Counted from the stretch's first letter, positions 8,896-18,793 are shown. The stretch is DNA of 64,000 nucleotides from Hydrogenovibrio kuenenii DSM 12350 (GCF_000526715.1 NZ_JAGP01000001.1:1922001-1986000), one strand, 5' to 3'. Notes: generated from the sequence alone by a model not told the origin. Made by a program: numbers and translations.

Positions 8896-10347
8896 ATGCG
8901 ACATTTTTGGCTTGTTTTTGTCATAGTACCCCTTACTCTTTCGGGTTGCTCTACCATTGAAACACGCAGTTTCCCCAAACAAATCTTTCCGAAACAATGG
9001 GCACAGCAAGTTCAACAGCTTCAAACCCAAAGACAGACTCATCCCTGGTGGCAGGAACTTCATGATGCAGACCTCAATCAGTTAATTACAGAAGCAATCA
9101 AAGCCAACCCTGATGCGCTGACCGCTGAATCCGTTATTCGTGAATCACGAGCTTATCGCGTTCAAGCCAAAGCCGGGCTTTTGCCTAAAGCCACTATTGG
9201 CGCTAATGCCAAAAGTACTTACCTCAAAAGTACTGATGCCACGACCGACATCTATTCCGCCGTACTTGACGCCAGCTGGGAACCAGATATTTTCGGCAGC
9301 CAGCAACATACTCTCGCTGCGGCAAACGCTCAAGTAAAAGCTTCTGAGGCTAGTTATGCTGATGTATTGGTTACTTTAAGTGCCGAGGTGGCGACGAACT
9401 ATATCACCCTTCGTGGCTATCAAGCTCAATTGAACGTGACCCAAGACTCTTTAAAAAGTTGGAAAGAAACCCTACAACTGACTCAATGGCAACACCAAGC
9501 CGGCATGGTCACCGAACTGGATGTAGAACAAGCTAAGCGTAGCTATGAACAAACCGCCGCGTCCGTTCCAACCTTGAAACAAAGTATTCTAGAAACCCAA
9601 AACCAGCTGGCAATTTTACTTGGACGACCACCAGAATCCTTACCCGTTAGTTTAACTAAAACAGCCGCTTTACCTGACTCACCTAAAACGGTCTTTTTGC
9701 CAATTCCGACTGAAGTATTAAGACAAAGACCGGACGTTAGAGCTGCCGAACAAAAAGTGCTGGTCGCCATGTCGAAAACCGATGCCGCCAAAGCAAATCG
9801 TTGGCCTTCTTTTTCCTTAGGTGGAACACTCGGATTTACTTCGGCAAGCATTGGTAAACTAATAAACAGCGATTCTCTGTTTACCACACTCACAGCAGGC
9901 ATTACCCACACACTCTTTGATGGTGGTGCCTTAGATGCTCAGGTTGACGTGCAAAAAGAACAGGAAAAACAAGCCCTCTATAGCTACAAAAAAACCGTAT
10001 TGAGTGCGTTACAGGAAACTGAAAATGCGCTTGCTGGCCTTTACAACAGTAGAGAAAGCTATGCTGCGCTAAACCGTGCACTTGAAGCTTCAAAAAACGA
10101 AGAAAAACTTGCTGTTATGCAATATGAATCTGGGCAAACAAATTTCTCAAATGTCTTAGATGCACAAAGAACACAACTGACACTCAAACAAAAAAGCATT
10201 GAAGCCAAGGCAACCGAATTGGCAAAACTGATTACGCTCTCCAAAGCCATTGCAGGCAATTGGGCAATTAAACAAGCCAAAAAGAATGGCACTATCGATG
10301 AAAAACCATCGACTCAGTCGAAACCTATAAATGGAACATCATCATGA
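8896..10347 (+). CDS. TolC/NodT-family outer-membrane efflux lipoprotein
   Basis: A 483-residue outer-membrane channel of the RND-type efflux lipoprotein (NodT) family. The signal peptide ends in the lipobox LSGC (Cys about residue 18), so the mature protein should be lipid-anchored. Two OEP repeats (about 60-260 and 265-455) show the expected alanine- and glutamine-rich helices and motifs such as VATNYITLRGYQAQL and LRQRPDVRAAEQ. GGAGA precedes the ATG. It is the first gene of a four-gene efflux operon; its last codons overlap the next gene (ATGA). The neighbouring palindrome suggests repressor control. Confidence 0.88.
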   Translation: MRHFWLVFVIVPLTLSGCSTIETRSFPKQIFPKQWAQQVQQLQTQRQTHPWWQELHDADLNQLITEAIKANPDALTAESVIRESRAYRVQAKAGLLPKATIGANAKSTYLKSTDATTDIYSAVLDASWEPDIFGSQQHTLAAANAQVKASEASYADVLVTLSAEVATNYITLRGYQAQLNVTQDSLKSWKETLQLTQWQHQAGMVTELDVEQAKRSYEQTAASVPTLKQSILETQNQLAILLGRPPESLPVSLTKTAALPDSPKTVFLPIPTEVLRQRPDVRAAEQKVLVAMSKTDAAKANRWPSFSLGGTLGFTSASIGKLINSDSLFTTLTAGITHTLFDGGALDAQVDVQKEQEKQALYSYKKTVLSALQETENALAGLYNSRESYAALNRALEASKNEEKLAVMQYESGQTNFSNVLDAQRTQLTLKQKSIEAKATELAKLITLSKAIAGNWAIKQAKKNGTIDEKPSTQSKPINGTSS

Positions 10348-11645
10348 CACAAGACAAGCAATCACCTTCTTCTCAAACAGAATTTGAACAACTGCTCAAG
10401 CAGGGCGAAAAAAAACGCCATCGTTATGTCACGCTGTTGATATCAATATTGCTGATCATGGGGGCACTGTACCTAGGATGGAAATGGTGGATGCCTGCTC
10501 AAACCAATACAACGGTTTTTAAAACGGCAAAAGCAGAAAAAGGCGATATTCTCGCTACCGTTTCTGCTACGGGAACACTTCAGCCAACCAATAAAGTTGA
10601 TGTGGGCAGTGAACTTTCCGGCACCATCGACAAGGTATATGTCGACTACAACGATCAAGTCAAAAAAGGGCAACTGCTAGCACAACTGAATACCGACAAA
10701 CTTAATGCCCAAGTATTGCAAACCAAAGCTGCGCTGGCAGTTGCCAACGCTGGCGTGATTGAAGCCCAAGCAACGCTTGAGGAAACTGGTGCACAACTCA
10801 AACGATTAGAACATGTGCGCAAACTCACTAATGGCAAACTCCCATCACAAGCCGACTTTATTTCAGCTGAAGCAGCTAATAAACGTGCCATGGCTGCCAA
10901 AAATACTGCCATTGCAAAAGTGGAGCAGGCACAGGCAAATTTGGATCAAAATCTAACCGATTTATCTAAAACCAAAATCATTTCACCGATAGATGGTGTG
11001 GTACTGGTTCGCTCCATTGAACCAGGTCAAACGGTAGCAGCGGCCATGTCTGCCCCTGTATTGTTTACGCTGGCACAAGATCTCACCAGTATGGAATTGC
11101 AAGTAGATGTGGATGAAGCCGACGTCGGTCAAGTCAAAGCAGGACAAAAAGCCACTTTTACGGTGGATGCTTATCCCAACCATTTATTTCCAGCTGTCAT
11201 CAAACAAGTTCGCTATGGCGCTCAAACAACAGATGGTGTTGTCACCTACACTACGTTACTTGAAGTCCACAACCCTGATTTAAAACTACGCCCAGGCATG
11301 ACCGCAACGGCTGAAATACTGGTCAAAGAAAAACGTGATGTGTTGACCGTACCTATTGCCGCCACACGTTTTACACCAGAAATCTTGGGCGAACAAACAC
11401 CCGCGAAAAAAACTAGCATTATGAAGTCATTAATGCCCGGCCCCGGAAGCATTCGTCATAGTTTAAATATCAAAGCTGAAAAAGTGAAAAAAGGCTATGC
11501 CCGTGTATGGAAACTCATTAACAATCAACCTGAACCGGTATTGATTAAAACAGGGGAATCTAACGGTAATCGAATTGAAGTTATTGAAGGTGACATCAAA
11601 CCAGGCGATCCGGTAATCACCGGTGCTGAGGTACGCTTGAAATGA
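10344..11645 (+). CDS. macA: MacA-like periplasmic adaptor (HlyD family)
   Basis: A 433-residue membrane-fusion protein linking the inner-membrane MacB complex to the outer-membrane channel. There is one N-terminal membrane anchor (about residues 30-50, YVTLLISILLIMGALYLGW), then ATVSATGTLQPTNKVDVG (start of the beta-barrel and lipoyl halves), a long alpha-helical hairpin (about 115-205), the second lipoyl half (SPIDGVVLVRSIEPGQTV) and a membrane-proximal domain. It overlaps the upstream lipoprotein gene and the downstream ATPase gene by four bases each, so translation is probably coupled. The substrate cannot be read from sequence; MacAB systems export macrolides, peptides or lipids. Confidence 0.87.
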   Translation: MTQDKQSPSSQTEFEQLLKQGEKKRHRYVTLLISILLIMGALYLGWKWWMPAQTNTTVFKTAKAEKGDILATVSATGTLQPTNKVDVGSELSGTIDKVYVDYNDQVKKGQLLAQLNTDKLNAQVLQTKAALAVANAGVIEAQATLEETGAQLKRLEHVRKLTNGKLPSQADFISAEAANKRAMAAKNTAIAKVEQAQANLDQNLTDLSKTKIISPIDGVVLVRSIEPGQTVAAAMSAPVLFTLAQDLTSMELQVDVDEADVGQVKAGQKATFTVDAYPNHLFPAVIKQVRYGAQTTDGVVTYTTLLEVHNPDLKLRPGMTATAEILVKEKRDVLTVPIAATRFTPEILGEQTPAKKTSIMKSLMPGPGSIRHSLNIKAEKVKKGYARVWKLINNQPEPVLIKTGESNGNRIEVIEGDIKPGDPVITGAEVRLK

Positions 11646-12430
11646 TCTTTCCTTGGGGCAATTCCGCTAAACCCGAGAGCATTTCGGATGACGCTATGTG
11701 GTCCTCTGACAATAATAACAATACCAGAGAAACGCCATTGATCGCCTTTAAAGACATCACCAAAACCTACGGTCAAGGTGCGTCGGCATTTACTGCCCTA
11801 AAAGGTGTGAACTTTCAAATTGAATCCGGTGAGTTTGTTGCCATTATGGGACCGAGTGGTTCAGGCAAATCAACGGTTATGAATACCCTTGGCTGTTTGG
11901 ACATACCCAGTTCAGGTCATTACTATTTTCAAGGTGTTGCCGTTGAAAGCTTAACGCATGACCAACGCGCATTGTTACGTCGCCATTACTTAGGGTTTGT
12001 TTTTCAAGGTTTCAATCTTCTCGCGAGAACGTCTGCTATTGAGAATGTAGAGTTACCTCTTCTCTATCGCGGCATGAAAACTGCCGAACGCCGTGCAGAA
12101 GCACGCAAAGCATTGGCACTTGTCGGCTTGGGTGGTTGGGAAAACCATGCCCCCAGCGAACTGTCGGGTGGACAACAACAACGAGTCGCCATCGCACGTG
12201 CTTTGGTCACACACCCAAAAGTATTATTGGCGGACGAACCAACCGGAAACCTTGATACACAACGCAGTAGAGAAATCATGGAACTCTTGTCGCAACTCAA
12301 CAAAGAGTTAGGGATTACTGTAATTATGGTCACACATGAATCTGAAATGGCTGACTACGCGCATCGTTTGATCCATTTTATCGATGGGATGGTAGAAAAA
12401 GACCATACCCAAGCGGAGCGCACTGTATGA
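11642..12430 (+). CDS. macB: MacB-type ABC transporter ATP-binding subunit
   Basis: A 262-residue ATPase of the LolD/MacB class. Walker A is GPSGSGKST, the Q-loop segment is FVFQGFNLL, the signature is LSGGQQQRVAIARAL and Walker B is VLLADEPTGNLD; the switch His is in MVTHE. About 30 residues of charged, Asn-rich extension precede the domain. In E. coli the ATPase and permease are fused in MacB; here they are separate genes overlapping by four bases, a common variant. It pairs with the permease encoded immediately downstream. Confidence 0.92.
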   Translation: MIFPWGNSAKPESISDDAMWSSDNNNNTRETPLIAFKDITKTYGQGASAFTALKGVNFQIESGEFVAIMGPSGSGKSTVMNTLGCLDIPSSGHYYFQGVAVESLTHDQRALLRRHYLGFVFQGFNLLARTSAIENVELPLLYRGMKTAERRAEARKALALVGLGGWENHAPSELSGGQQQRVAIARALVTHPKVLLADEPTGNLDTQRSREIMELLSQLNKELGITVIMVTHESEMADYAHRLIHFIDGMVEKDHTQAERTV

Positions 12431-13647
12431 TTTGGAATGCCTTTATGCTTGCCATTCGCGAAATTCGCCGTAATTTGATGCGCTCCATTCTGACGATGCT
12501 TGGCATCATTATCGGCGTGGCGGCGGTCGTCACCATGGTCACTATTGGTAATGGTGCCACCGCAAAGATCGCTAAAGAAATTTCAACACTAGGTAGTAAC
12601 TTGCTGATGGTTCGCCCCGGCCAACACTTTGGGCCTGGACGTGGAAACTCTAATGCAAAAGCTTTCACCATGGATGATGTCAACGCAATCAAACAAGACG
12701 TTAGTTCCATTATCGCGGTTGCGCCAACAGTCACCACTTCCGTGACCGCAGTCTACGGCAACAGCAATTGGACCACTCTCGTTGTTGGCTCTGATAATGA
12801 CTATTTCATCACCGGTAATTGGGACTTTTCGGAAGGTCGGACATTTTTACCGTCTGAACTAAAAGCCGGCAAGACCAGCTGTATCATTGGAAAAACCATT
12901 GTAAAACAACTTTTCTCTGAACTACCAAAAGGCGAGTCCGTCTTAGGAAAATCTATTCGACTCAAAACCTTCTCCTGTCAGATTATCGGCATTTTAGAGT
13001 CAAAAGGTCAGTCGATGATGGGGAACGACCAAGACGATACGATTATTATGCCAATCAAAACCGTACAACGCCGTTTAGCTGGCAATCAAGATGTCAAAAT
13101 GATTCGCATCTCAGTTAAACCCAATATCGATACGGATGTCGTCAACCGCGCAATTACGCTATTACTAAGGGATCGACGACACCTAAGTGATCGTGAAAAA
13201 AATGACTTCTCGGTCTTAGACACACGAGAAATCACCAAAGCATTGACGGGGAGTACTAAAGTCATGACCATGTTACTCGGCGCCGTCGCAGCAGTAAGCT
13301 TAATCGTTGGTGGCATCGGTATTATGAATATTATGTTGGTTTCGGTAACTGAACGGACAAGAGAAATCGGTATTCGAATGGCGATTGGCGCATTGGAAAG
13401 AGAGGTGTTATTACAGTTCTTAGTTGAAGCTGTCGTACTATCTTCTTTGGGAGGAATTATCGGTATTATCCTCGCCGTAATTGCTTCAGCAGGCCTTAGT
13501 CACGCAATGTCCGTTCCTTATATACTGGATTTCGATATGATGGGAATTGCCTTTGCTTTTTCTGCCGTAGTGGGCGTAGTATTTGGTTTCTTTCCGGCAA
13601 GAAATGCAGCCCGTCTCAACCCGATAGATGCCTTGCGCCACGAATAA
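12427..13647 (+). CDS. macB: MacB-type ABC transporter permease
   Basis: A 406-residue permease with the MacB/FtsX layout: one N-terminal membrane helix (about 15-40, ILTMLGIIIGVAAVVTMV), a large periplasmic MacB_PCD domain (about 45-255), then three helices of the FtsX domain (about 280-395). The coupling region TERTREIGIRMAIGA contacts the ATPase. It works with the preceding ATPase, MacA and the outer-membrane lipoprotein as a mechanotransmission efflux pump. No intrinsic terminator is evident after the stop. Confidence 0.92.
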   Translation: MIWNAFMLAIREIRRNLMRSILTMLGIIIGVAAVVTMVTIGNGATAKIAKEISTLGSNLLMVRPGQHFGPGRGNSNAKAFTMDDVNAIKQDVSSIIAVAPTVTTSVTAVYGNSNWTTLVVGSDNDYFITGNWDFSEGRTFLPSELKAGKTSCIIGKTIVKQLFSELPKGESVLGKSIRLKTFSCQIIGILESKGQSMMGNDQDDTIIMPIKTVQRRLAGNQDVKMIRISVKPNIDTDVVNRAITLLLRDRRHLSDREKNDFSVLDTREITKALTGSTKVMTMLLGAVAAVSLIVGGIGIMNIMLVSVTERTREIGIRMAIGALEREVLLQFLVEAVVLSSLGGIIGIILAVIASAGLSHAMSVPYILDFDMMGIAFAFSAVVGVVFGFFPARNAARLNPIDALRHE

Positions 13648-13704
13648 ATAACTCAGTAAATGCAATTTAAAAAGGCCAAGTGTTCGTTCTCCCCCAATTT
13701 CCTT

Positions 13705-13710
13705 TATAAT
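13705..13710 (+). promoter_or_regulatory. Possible -10 element of hslU
   Basis: TATAAT lies about 100 bases before the hslU start in the 160-base gap after the MacB permease gene. The -35 region at suitable spacing (around TTCGTT) is poor, so this is only a candidate. Confidence 0.3.
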
Positions 13711-13809
13711 AACGCCTAATAAAAATACCTAAGAAATTTGAGTCTCAAAATCTCAGCCTGCCAACGATGGCTAAGTCAAAGACAAAAAACGAAGGAAGCT
13801 TCAAATCAA

Positions 13810-15129
13810 ATGATGACCCCAAAAGAAATCGTACACGAATTAGATCACCATATCATCGGACAACAAGATGCCAAGAAATCCGTTGCCATTGCTTTGCGTA
13901 ACCGTTGGAGACGTGCGCAACTACCAGAAGAATTGCGTCAGGAAGTCACGCCAAAAAACATCTTAATGATTGGGCCTACTGGGGTCGGTAAAACTGAAAT
14001 CGCTCGTCGTTTAGCAAAACTAGCAAACGCTCCCTTCATTAAGGTAGAAGCCACCAAATATACCGAAGTAGGTTATGTTGGTCGTGAAGTGGATTCCATC
14101 ATCAAAGACTTGATCGAAAGCGCAGTCAAAATGGTACGTGAAGAAGAAATGACGCGCGTACAGACGCAAGCTGCCGATATTGCTGAAAACCAAATTCTGG
14201 ATACGCTTTTACCGCCAGCACGTGGTCATGAAGAAGAAAGCTACGACAATATGTCCGAAACACGCCAAAAGTTCCGCAAACGTTTGCGCGAAGGTGACTT
14301 GGATGACAAAGAAATCGAAATTGATTTAGAAGCACGTTCTCCTCATGTAGAAATCATGGGCGCGCCTGGCATGGAAGAAATGACCAGCCAATTGCAAGAC
14401 ATGCTGGAAGGCATGAACCGCGGTAAAAAACAAAAACGCAAGCTGCCAATCAAGCAAGCCATGCGCATTCTGACAGAAGAAGCCGCGTCTCACTTAATCG
14501 ACTTAGAAGACATTAAGGCCAAAGCCGTTGAAAGTGTTGAACAACAAGGTATCGTCTTTATTGATGAAATCGACAAGGTTGCAAAGCGCCAAGAAGGTTC
14601 AGGTGGCGATGTTTCTCGTGAAGGGGTACAGCGTGACTTACTGCCTTTGATTGAAGGCTCTACTGTTTCCACTAAATACGGCATGATCAAGACCGACCAT
14701 ATTCTGTTTATTGCATCTGGTGCTTTCCACTTGTCTAAACCGTCTGATTTGATTCCCGAATTGCAAGGTCGTTTACCGATTCGCGTTGAGTTGAAATCGT
14801 TAAAAGTGGAAGATTTTGTTCGTATCCTTACCGAGCCAAAAGCTGCCCTAACCAAACAAGCAGAAGCTTTATTGGAAACAGAAGGCGTAACAGTCAAATT
14901 TGAAGAATCGGGTATTCAACGCCTAGCGGAAATCGCTTTTCAAGTGAACGAAACCACAGAAAACATTGGCGCGCGCCGTTTGCATACGGTCATGGAGCAC
15001 CTTTTGGAAGAAGTGTCTTTTAACGCCCCTGACAGCACCGGCACGGTTGTAACCGTTGACAGAGATTTTGTCGAAGAACGTTTGGGCGATCTGGCACAAG
15101 ATCAAGATTTGTCACAGTATATCCTTTAG
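13810..15129 (+). CDS. hslU: HslU, unfoldase ATPase of the HslVU protease
   Basis: HslU is the AAA+ hexamer that unfolds substrates and feeds them to HslV. The 439-residue protein begins [17 protein letters not shown], has Walker [16 protein letters not shown], an intermediate domain (about 110-240), Walker [10 protein letters not shown], and ends in the conserved tail YIL that activates HslV. ATG at 13810 (or the adjacent one at 13813) matches the E. coli start; the frame is open back to 13738, but the upstream part is not family-like. hslV is 8.5 kb away on the opposite strand, so the pair is not co-transcribed, unlike most proteobacteria. The downstream neighbours DUF971 and ubiE are the customary ones. 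Confidence 0.95.
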   Translation: MMTPKEIVHELDHHIIGQQDAKKSVAIALRNRWRRAQLPEELRQEVTPKNILMIGPTGVGKTEIARRLAKLANAPFIKVEATKYTEVGYVGREVDSIIKDLIESAVKMVREEEMTRVQTQAADIAENQILDTLLPPARGHEEESYDNMSETRQKFRKRLREGDLDDKEIEIDLEARSPHVEIMGAPGMEEMTSQLQDMLEGMNRGKKQKRKLPIKQAMRILTEEAASHLIDLEDIKAKAVESVEQQGIVFIDEIDKVAKRQEGSGGDVSREGVQRDLLPLIEGSTVSTKYGMIKTDHILFIASGAFHLSKPSDLIPELQGRLPIRVELKSLKVEDFVRILTEPKAALTKQAEALLETEGVTVKFEESGIQRLAEIAFQVNETTENIGARRLHTVMEHLLEEVSFNAPDSTGTVVTVDRDFVEERLGDLAQDQDLSQYIL

Positions 15130-15146
15130 AATAATTGAACCGAGCC

Positions 15147-15527
15147 ATGCATCAGCCGATAGAAATTAAACTACAGCAAAAATCTCGCAAATTGGTCATC
15201 ACCTTCGATTCAGGTGAAACCTTTGAACTGCCTTGTGAGTATTTACGTGTCTATTCCCAGTCGGCGGAAGTCACTGGCCATGGTCCAGGGCAAGAAGTAT
15301 TACAAGTCGGCAAACAAAACGTCAATATCGACGCCATTACGCCTGTCGGCAACTATGCCGTTAAACTGCATTTTGATGATGGTCACGATACAGGCCTTTA
15401 CAGTTGGGAAACACTTTACGACTTAAGCAAAAACTACGATGCGTACTGGCAAGCTTATTTGGATAAACTCTTGGCTGCCGGGCATAAACACCCTGACATC
15501 AACACTCAGGTCACAAACTTGTTATAA
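15147..15527 (+). CDS. DUF971 family protein
   Basis: A 126-residue DUF971 protein (gamma-butyrobetaine hydroxylase N-terminal-like fold). Typical segments are FELPCEYLRVYSQSAEV, VNIDAITPVGNYAVKLHFDDGHDTGLYSW and LYDLSKNYDAYWQAYLDKL. Related domains occur in iron-sulfur and hydroxylase proteins, but the role of the stand-alone form next to hslU is unknown. The start could be ATG at 15147 or TTG at 15135; neither has a strong ribosome site. It follows hslU by 17 bases. Confidence 0.82.
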   Translation: MHQPIEIKLQQKSRKLVITFDSGETFELPCEYLRVYSQSAEVTGHGPGQEVLQVGKQNVNIDAITPVGNYAVKLHFDDGHDTGLYSWETLYDLSKNYDAYWQAYLDKLLAAGHKHPDINTQVTNLL

Positions 15528-15554
15528 CCGAACATTTTGAAAGAGGCTCAACTT

Positions 15555-16322
15555 ATGAACAATGCGAATAGCACGCAATCGGACAATACCATTGATTTTG
15601 GTTTTGCCAAGGTGCCTCTAGAAGAAAAGGTTAAACGTGTTAAAGGCGTTTTTGATTCTGTCGCTGAAAACTATGATTTAATGAACGATGTTATGTCTCT
15701 AGGCATCCACCGTTTATGGAAGCGCCATACCATTGAATTAAGTGGTATTCGACCAGGAAAAGTCGTTTTAGATTTAGCTGGCGGTACTGGCGACCTCACC
15801 AAAGCCTTTGCCAAACGCGTAGGTAAAACTGGCAAAGTTGTACTGGCAGATATCAACGAAAACATGGTTCGTGTAGGCCGAGATCGCATGATTAACGAAG
15901 GCATTATCGGCAATGTGGAATACGCCATTACCAATGCAGAAGCCCTGACTTTTCCTGACAACACCTTCGATTTAGTAACCATCGCTTTTGGTTTGCGTAA
16001 TGTCACTAATAAAGATAAAGCCCTAGAGGAAATTTACCGCGTGTTGAAACCAGGCGGACAATTAATGGTACTTGAGTTTTCTAAAGTTTCGCAGCCAATG
16101 ATGGCGAAAGCTTACGACTTTTATTCGTTTAGTATTTTGCCAAAAATGGGTAAATGGATTGCAGATGATGAAGCCAGCTACCAATATCTAGCCGAATCTA
16201 TTCGCATGCATCCAGATCAAGAAACTCTTAAACAAATGATGTTGGATGCTGGCTTTGATAAAGCCGAATACCTAAATATGAGTGAAGGCATTGTCGCCTT
16301 ACACCGCGGCTGGAAATATTAA
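15555..16322 (+). CDS. ubiE: Ubiquinone/menaquinone biosynthesis C-methyltransferase UbiE
   Basis: UbiE methylates the benzoquinone ring at C5 in ubiquinone synthesis, and demethylmenaquinone where present, using S-adenosylmethionine. The 255-residue protein has the Rossmann motif [16 protein letters not shown], then [20 protein letters not shown] and LEFSKVSQP, and ends [11 protein letters not shown], a family hallmark. ATG at 15555 follows AGAGG. It begins the ubiE-ubiJ-ubiB run. Confidence 0.95.
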   Translation: MNNANSTQSDNTIDFGFAKVPLEEKVKRVKGVFDSVAENYDLMNDVMSLGIHRLWKRHTIELSGIRPGKVVLDLAGGTGDLTKAFAKRVGKTGKVVLADINENMVRVGRDRMINEGIIGNVEYAITNAEALTFPDNTFDLVTIAFGLRNVTNKDKALEEIYRVLKPGGQLMVLEFSKVSQPMMAKAYDFYSFSILPKMGKWIADDEASYQYLAESIRMHPDQETLKQMMLDAGFDKAEYLNMSEGIVALHRGWKY

Positions 16323-16339
16323 CGGAGCGCTGGATACCG

Positions 16340-16999
16340 ATGGAAAATAAACAAACGCCCTTAGACACTATGAAGCAAGGTGTTGAATCTGCGCAAGAGT
16401 GGACATCGACCACCCTCTCAAAAATATTTGAAGTGATTCTCAACAAAACGCTGGCTATGGATGAAATGCAAGGCATTGGCTTTCAAATGCTGGATGAAAA
16501 AGTTATTCAACTGACTTTCACTGATTTAAAACTGACTTTTTTTATCATCTATCAAACCAACGTACAAAATAATGAAGAATCTGCCAGGCTGGGTCATTTC
16601 ACCGTACAAACCCATTTAATGGGCAGTGCCGATACCCATATCAAAACCACTTTACTGGATTGGTTGAATAAAACCACTGTAACGGAAAGCCCTCTCGGCA
16701 CTGCGTTTCTTGCTGCTCTTTACACCATAGACATTGATTGGGAAGAACAGCTCTCTCATTACACCGGTGATTTCATCGCTTTCAATATTGGCCAAACGGC
16801 GCGTAGTACAAAAGCTAACTTCAAGGCGGCAAAACAAAAAGCCGGCGTCACGCTAAAAGAATACCTGCAATTTGAAATTAACTTGCTGCCAACTAAACTG
16901 CAAGTATGCCACTTCAACCAGGAAGTAGATGAGCTTTCAGATGACGTTGATGCCCTATCTGCTCGAATTGATGCGCTAACCAACCCAAAACCGGAATAA
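16340..16999 (+). CDS. ubiJ: UbiJ, SCP2-domain ubiquinone biosynthesis factor
   Basis: UbiJ is an accessory lipid-binding factor of the soluble Ubi complex that makes ubiquinone under aerobic conditions. The 219-residue protein has an SCP2-like domain (about residues 25-130) and a C-terminal coiled coil (about 175-215, EVDELSDDVDALSARIDAL), as in E. coli UbiJ. It sits between ubiE and ubiB, the standard order, 17 bases behind ubiE and 10 before ubiB. Odd point: codons about 79-85 (ESARLG) are made of a near-exact copy of the dispersed 18-bp repeat (16576-16593). Confidence 0.85.
   Translation: MENKQTPLDTMKQGVESAQEWTSTTLSKIFEVILNKTLAMDEMQGIGFQMLDEKVIQLTFTDLKLTFFIIYQTNVQNNEESARLGHFTVQTHLMGSADTHIKTTLLDWLNKTTVTESPLGTAFLAALYTIDIDWEEQLSHYTGDFIAFNIGQTARSTKANFKAAKQKAGVTLKEYLQFEINLLPTKLQVCHFNQEVDELSDDVDALSARIDALTNPKPE
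16576..16593 (+). repeat. 18-bp repeat, single copy inside ubiJ
   Basis: AGAATCTGCCAGGCTGGG matches the family sequence AAAATCTGCCAGGCTGGG at 17 of 18 positions. It lies in the coding strand of ubiJ without breaking the frame. Confidence 0.8.
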
Positions 17000-17009
17000 C
17001 CGATTCTTT

Positions 17010-18650
17010 ATGATTTCCTTTATCAAAACACCTTTCAATCAATTTAAGCGCCTCATTAAAATCAACCGGGTTTTGACTTACTATCGCATTGATGAACTTT
17101 TGTTCGCCAACACAAAATATGAATGGCTGACACTGATAAATGGTTTATCTCCATGGAACTGGCGCCGCCACTCCAAAGCCTCCAGAGGCGAACGCATCCG
17201 ACTCGCATTAGAAGAGTTAGGGCCTATCTTTATTAAATTCGGTCAAGCACTCTCAACACGTAAAGACTTACTACCAGAAGACATCTCGGTTGAATTGCGT
17301 AAACTGCAAGATGATTGCCCTCCTTTCGACGAACAACACTCTATCCAAATAATAGAATCAGGTTTAAGACGTCCTATTGCCGAAGCTTATGCCAGCTTTG
17401 ATCCGATACCAATGGCTTCCGCATCTATTGCACAAGTGCATGCAGCAACCTTAATGGATGGCACCGAAGTAGTCGTGAAAGTGGTGCGTCCAGACATCAA
17501 GCCCGTTATCGAACAAGACGTTTCCATTATGCGCTCACTGGCGAAGCTAGTGGAAGCGGCCATTAAAGAATCACGTCGCCTACACCCTACGGAAGTCGTT
17601 GCTGAATTTGAAAAAACCCTGTTAGATGAATTGGATATGATGCGCGAAGCGTCGAATGCTGCGCAACTGCGTCGCAATTTTGAAGGTTCAGAACTGCTTT
17701 ATGTTCCAGAGATCTATTGGTCTCACACCAATGATCACGTCATGACAATGGAACGTATCTACGGCATTCGTATTTCAGATACAGACAAGCTCATTGAAGC
17801 AGGTGTTGACCTAACCGATCTGTCTGCCAAAGGCGTGACTATTTTCTTCACTCAGGTATTCAAGCACAACTTCTTTCATGCCGATATGCATCCAGGCAAT
17901 ATTTTCGTGCTGCCGGATGGCCGCTATGCTGCCATCGACTTCGGTATTATGGGAACACTGACGCCGGAAGACCAACGCTACCTAGCAGAAAACTTCCTTG
18001 CATTCTTTAACCGTGATTATTTGCGTGTTTCTGAACTGCACATCGAATCTGAATGGGTACCGCGTGACACAAGAGTCAATGAATTAGAGTCGGCAATTCG
18101 CTCTGTGTGCGAACCAATTTGGGACAGACCTTTAAAAGAAATCTCTTTCGGCTTGTTCTTAATGCGACTATTCCAGACTGCGCGCCGCTTTGGTATGGAA
18201 GTACAACCGCAACTTGTTTTGCTGCAAAAAACCCTACTCAATATCGAAGGGCTTGGACGTCAATTAGACGATGAACTTGATCTTTGGGATACCGCGAAAC
18301 CTTTCCTTGAAGACTGGATGCAGGAACGCGTTGGTCTAAAAAGTTTGGCGAAAAACGTCAAAAGCAATTTACCTTACTGGATTGAACAAGCACCTCAACT
18401 ACCAGGTCTGTTGCATCAATCGCTTAATAAATTGGCGCACGCGGACTTTCAACAAACCGCCTTGCAAATTCACCGACTTGAACAACAAATCGAAGCACAA
18501 AATAAAGCTCAGCGCCGTCGTATTTTGGGTGCGCTATTACTCGGCGCTGGTATTTTTTCAGGGCAATTCATTGGTTTGGATATGTTACAAAAAGAATGGA
18601 TACAAGGCGGGCTGGTTGTCCTAGGGTTGTATTTCTTGCTCAAGAAGTGA
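17010..18650 (+). CDS. ubiB: UbiB, atypical kinase/ATPase of ubiquinone biosynthesis
   Basis: A 546-residue member of the ABC1/ADCK/UbiB family, membrane-anchored and needed for ubiquinone synthesis, perhaps for extracting lipid precursors from the membrane. The KxGQ-type motif FIKFGQALSTRKDLLP, the Ala-rich loop ASASIAQVHAA (replacing the kinase G-loop), VVVKVVRP, HADMHPGNIFVLPDG and AIDFGIMG are all present. Two hydrophobic stretches near the C-terminus (about 505-545) are the membrane anchor. It ends the ubiE-ubiJ-ubiB run; a single 18-bp repeat follows 46 bases after the stop. Confidence 0.95.
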   Translation: MISFIKTPFNQFKRLIKINRVLTYYRIDELLFANTKYEWLTLINGLSPWNWRRHSKASRGERIRLALEELGPIFIKFGQALSTRKDLLPEDISVELRKLQDDCPPFDEQHSIQIIESGLRRPIAEAYASFDPIPMASASIAQVHAATLMDGTEVVVKVVRPDIKPVIEQDVSIMRSLAKLVEAAIKESRRLHPTEVVAEFEKTLLDELDMMREASNAAQLRRNFEGSELLYVPEIYWSHTNDHVMTMERIYGIRISDTDKLIEAGVDLTDLSAKGVTIFFTQVFKHNFFHADMHPGNIFVLPDGRYAAIDFGIMGTLTPEDQRYLAENFLAFFNRDYLRVSELHIESEWVPRDTRVNELESAIRSVCEPIWDRPLKEISFGLFLMRLFQTARRFGMEVQPQLVLLQKTLLNIEGLGRQLDDELDLWDTAKPFLEDWMQERVGLKSLAKNVKSNLPYWIEQAPQLPGLLHQSLNKLAHADFQQTALQIHRLEQQIEAQNKAQRRRILGALLLGAGIFSGQFIGLDMLQKEWIQGGLVVLGLYFLLKK

Positions 18651-18696
18651 TATCAGAGTCATACGTTCAAGTTTCGTAAAGCGACTATATACGCCT

Positions 18697-18714
18697 CCCA
18701 GCCTGGCAGATTTT
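18697..18714 (-). repeat. 18-bp repeat, single copy downstream of ubiB
   Basis: CCCAGCCTGGCAGATTTT is an exact reverse-oriented family member. There is no inverted partner nearby, so it does not by itself form a terminator stem. Confidence 0.85.
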
Positions 18715-18793
18715 ACTTAAAGCTCAAAGACACCAAAACCAAACATTCAGAACAACTGAGCACTCAAAAACACTTCTTCGTGTCTTCGTGTGG

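Noticed and set aside
12378-12737. A 119-codon minus-strand frame across the MacB ATPase-permease junction
   Set aside because: It is antisense to two clear overlapping genes.
14490-14897. A 135-codon minus-strand frame inside hslU
   Set aside because: Shadow of a strongly conserved gene on the plus strand.
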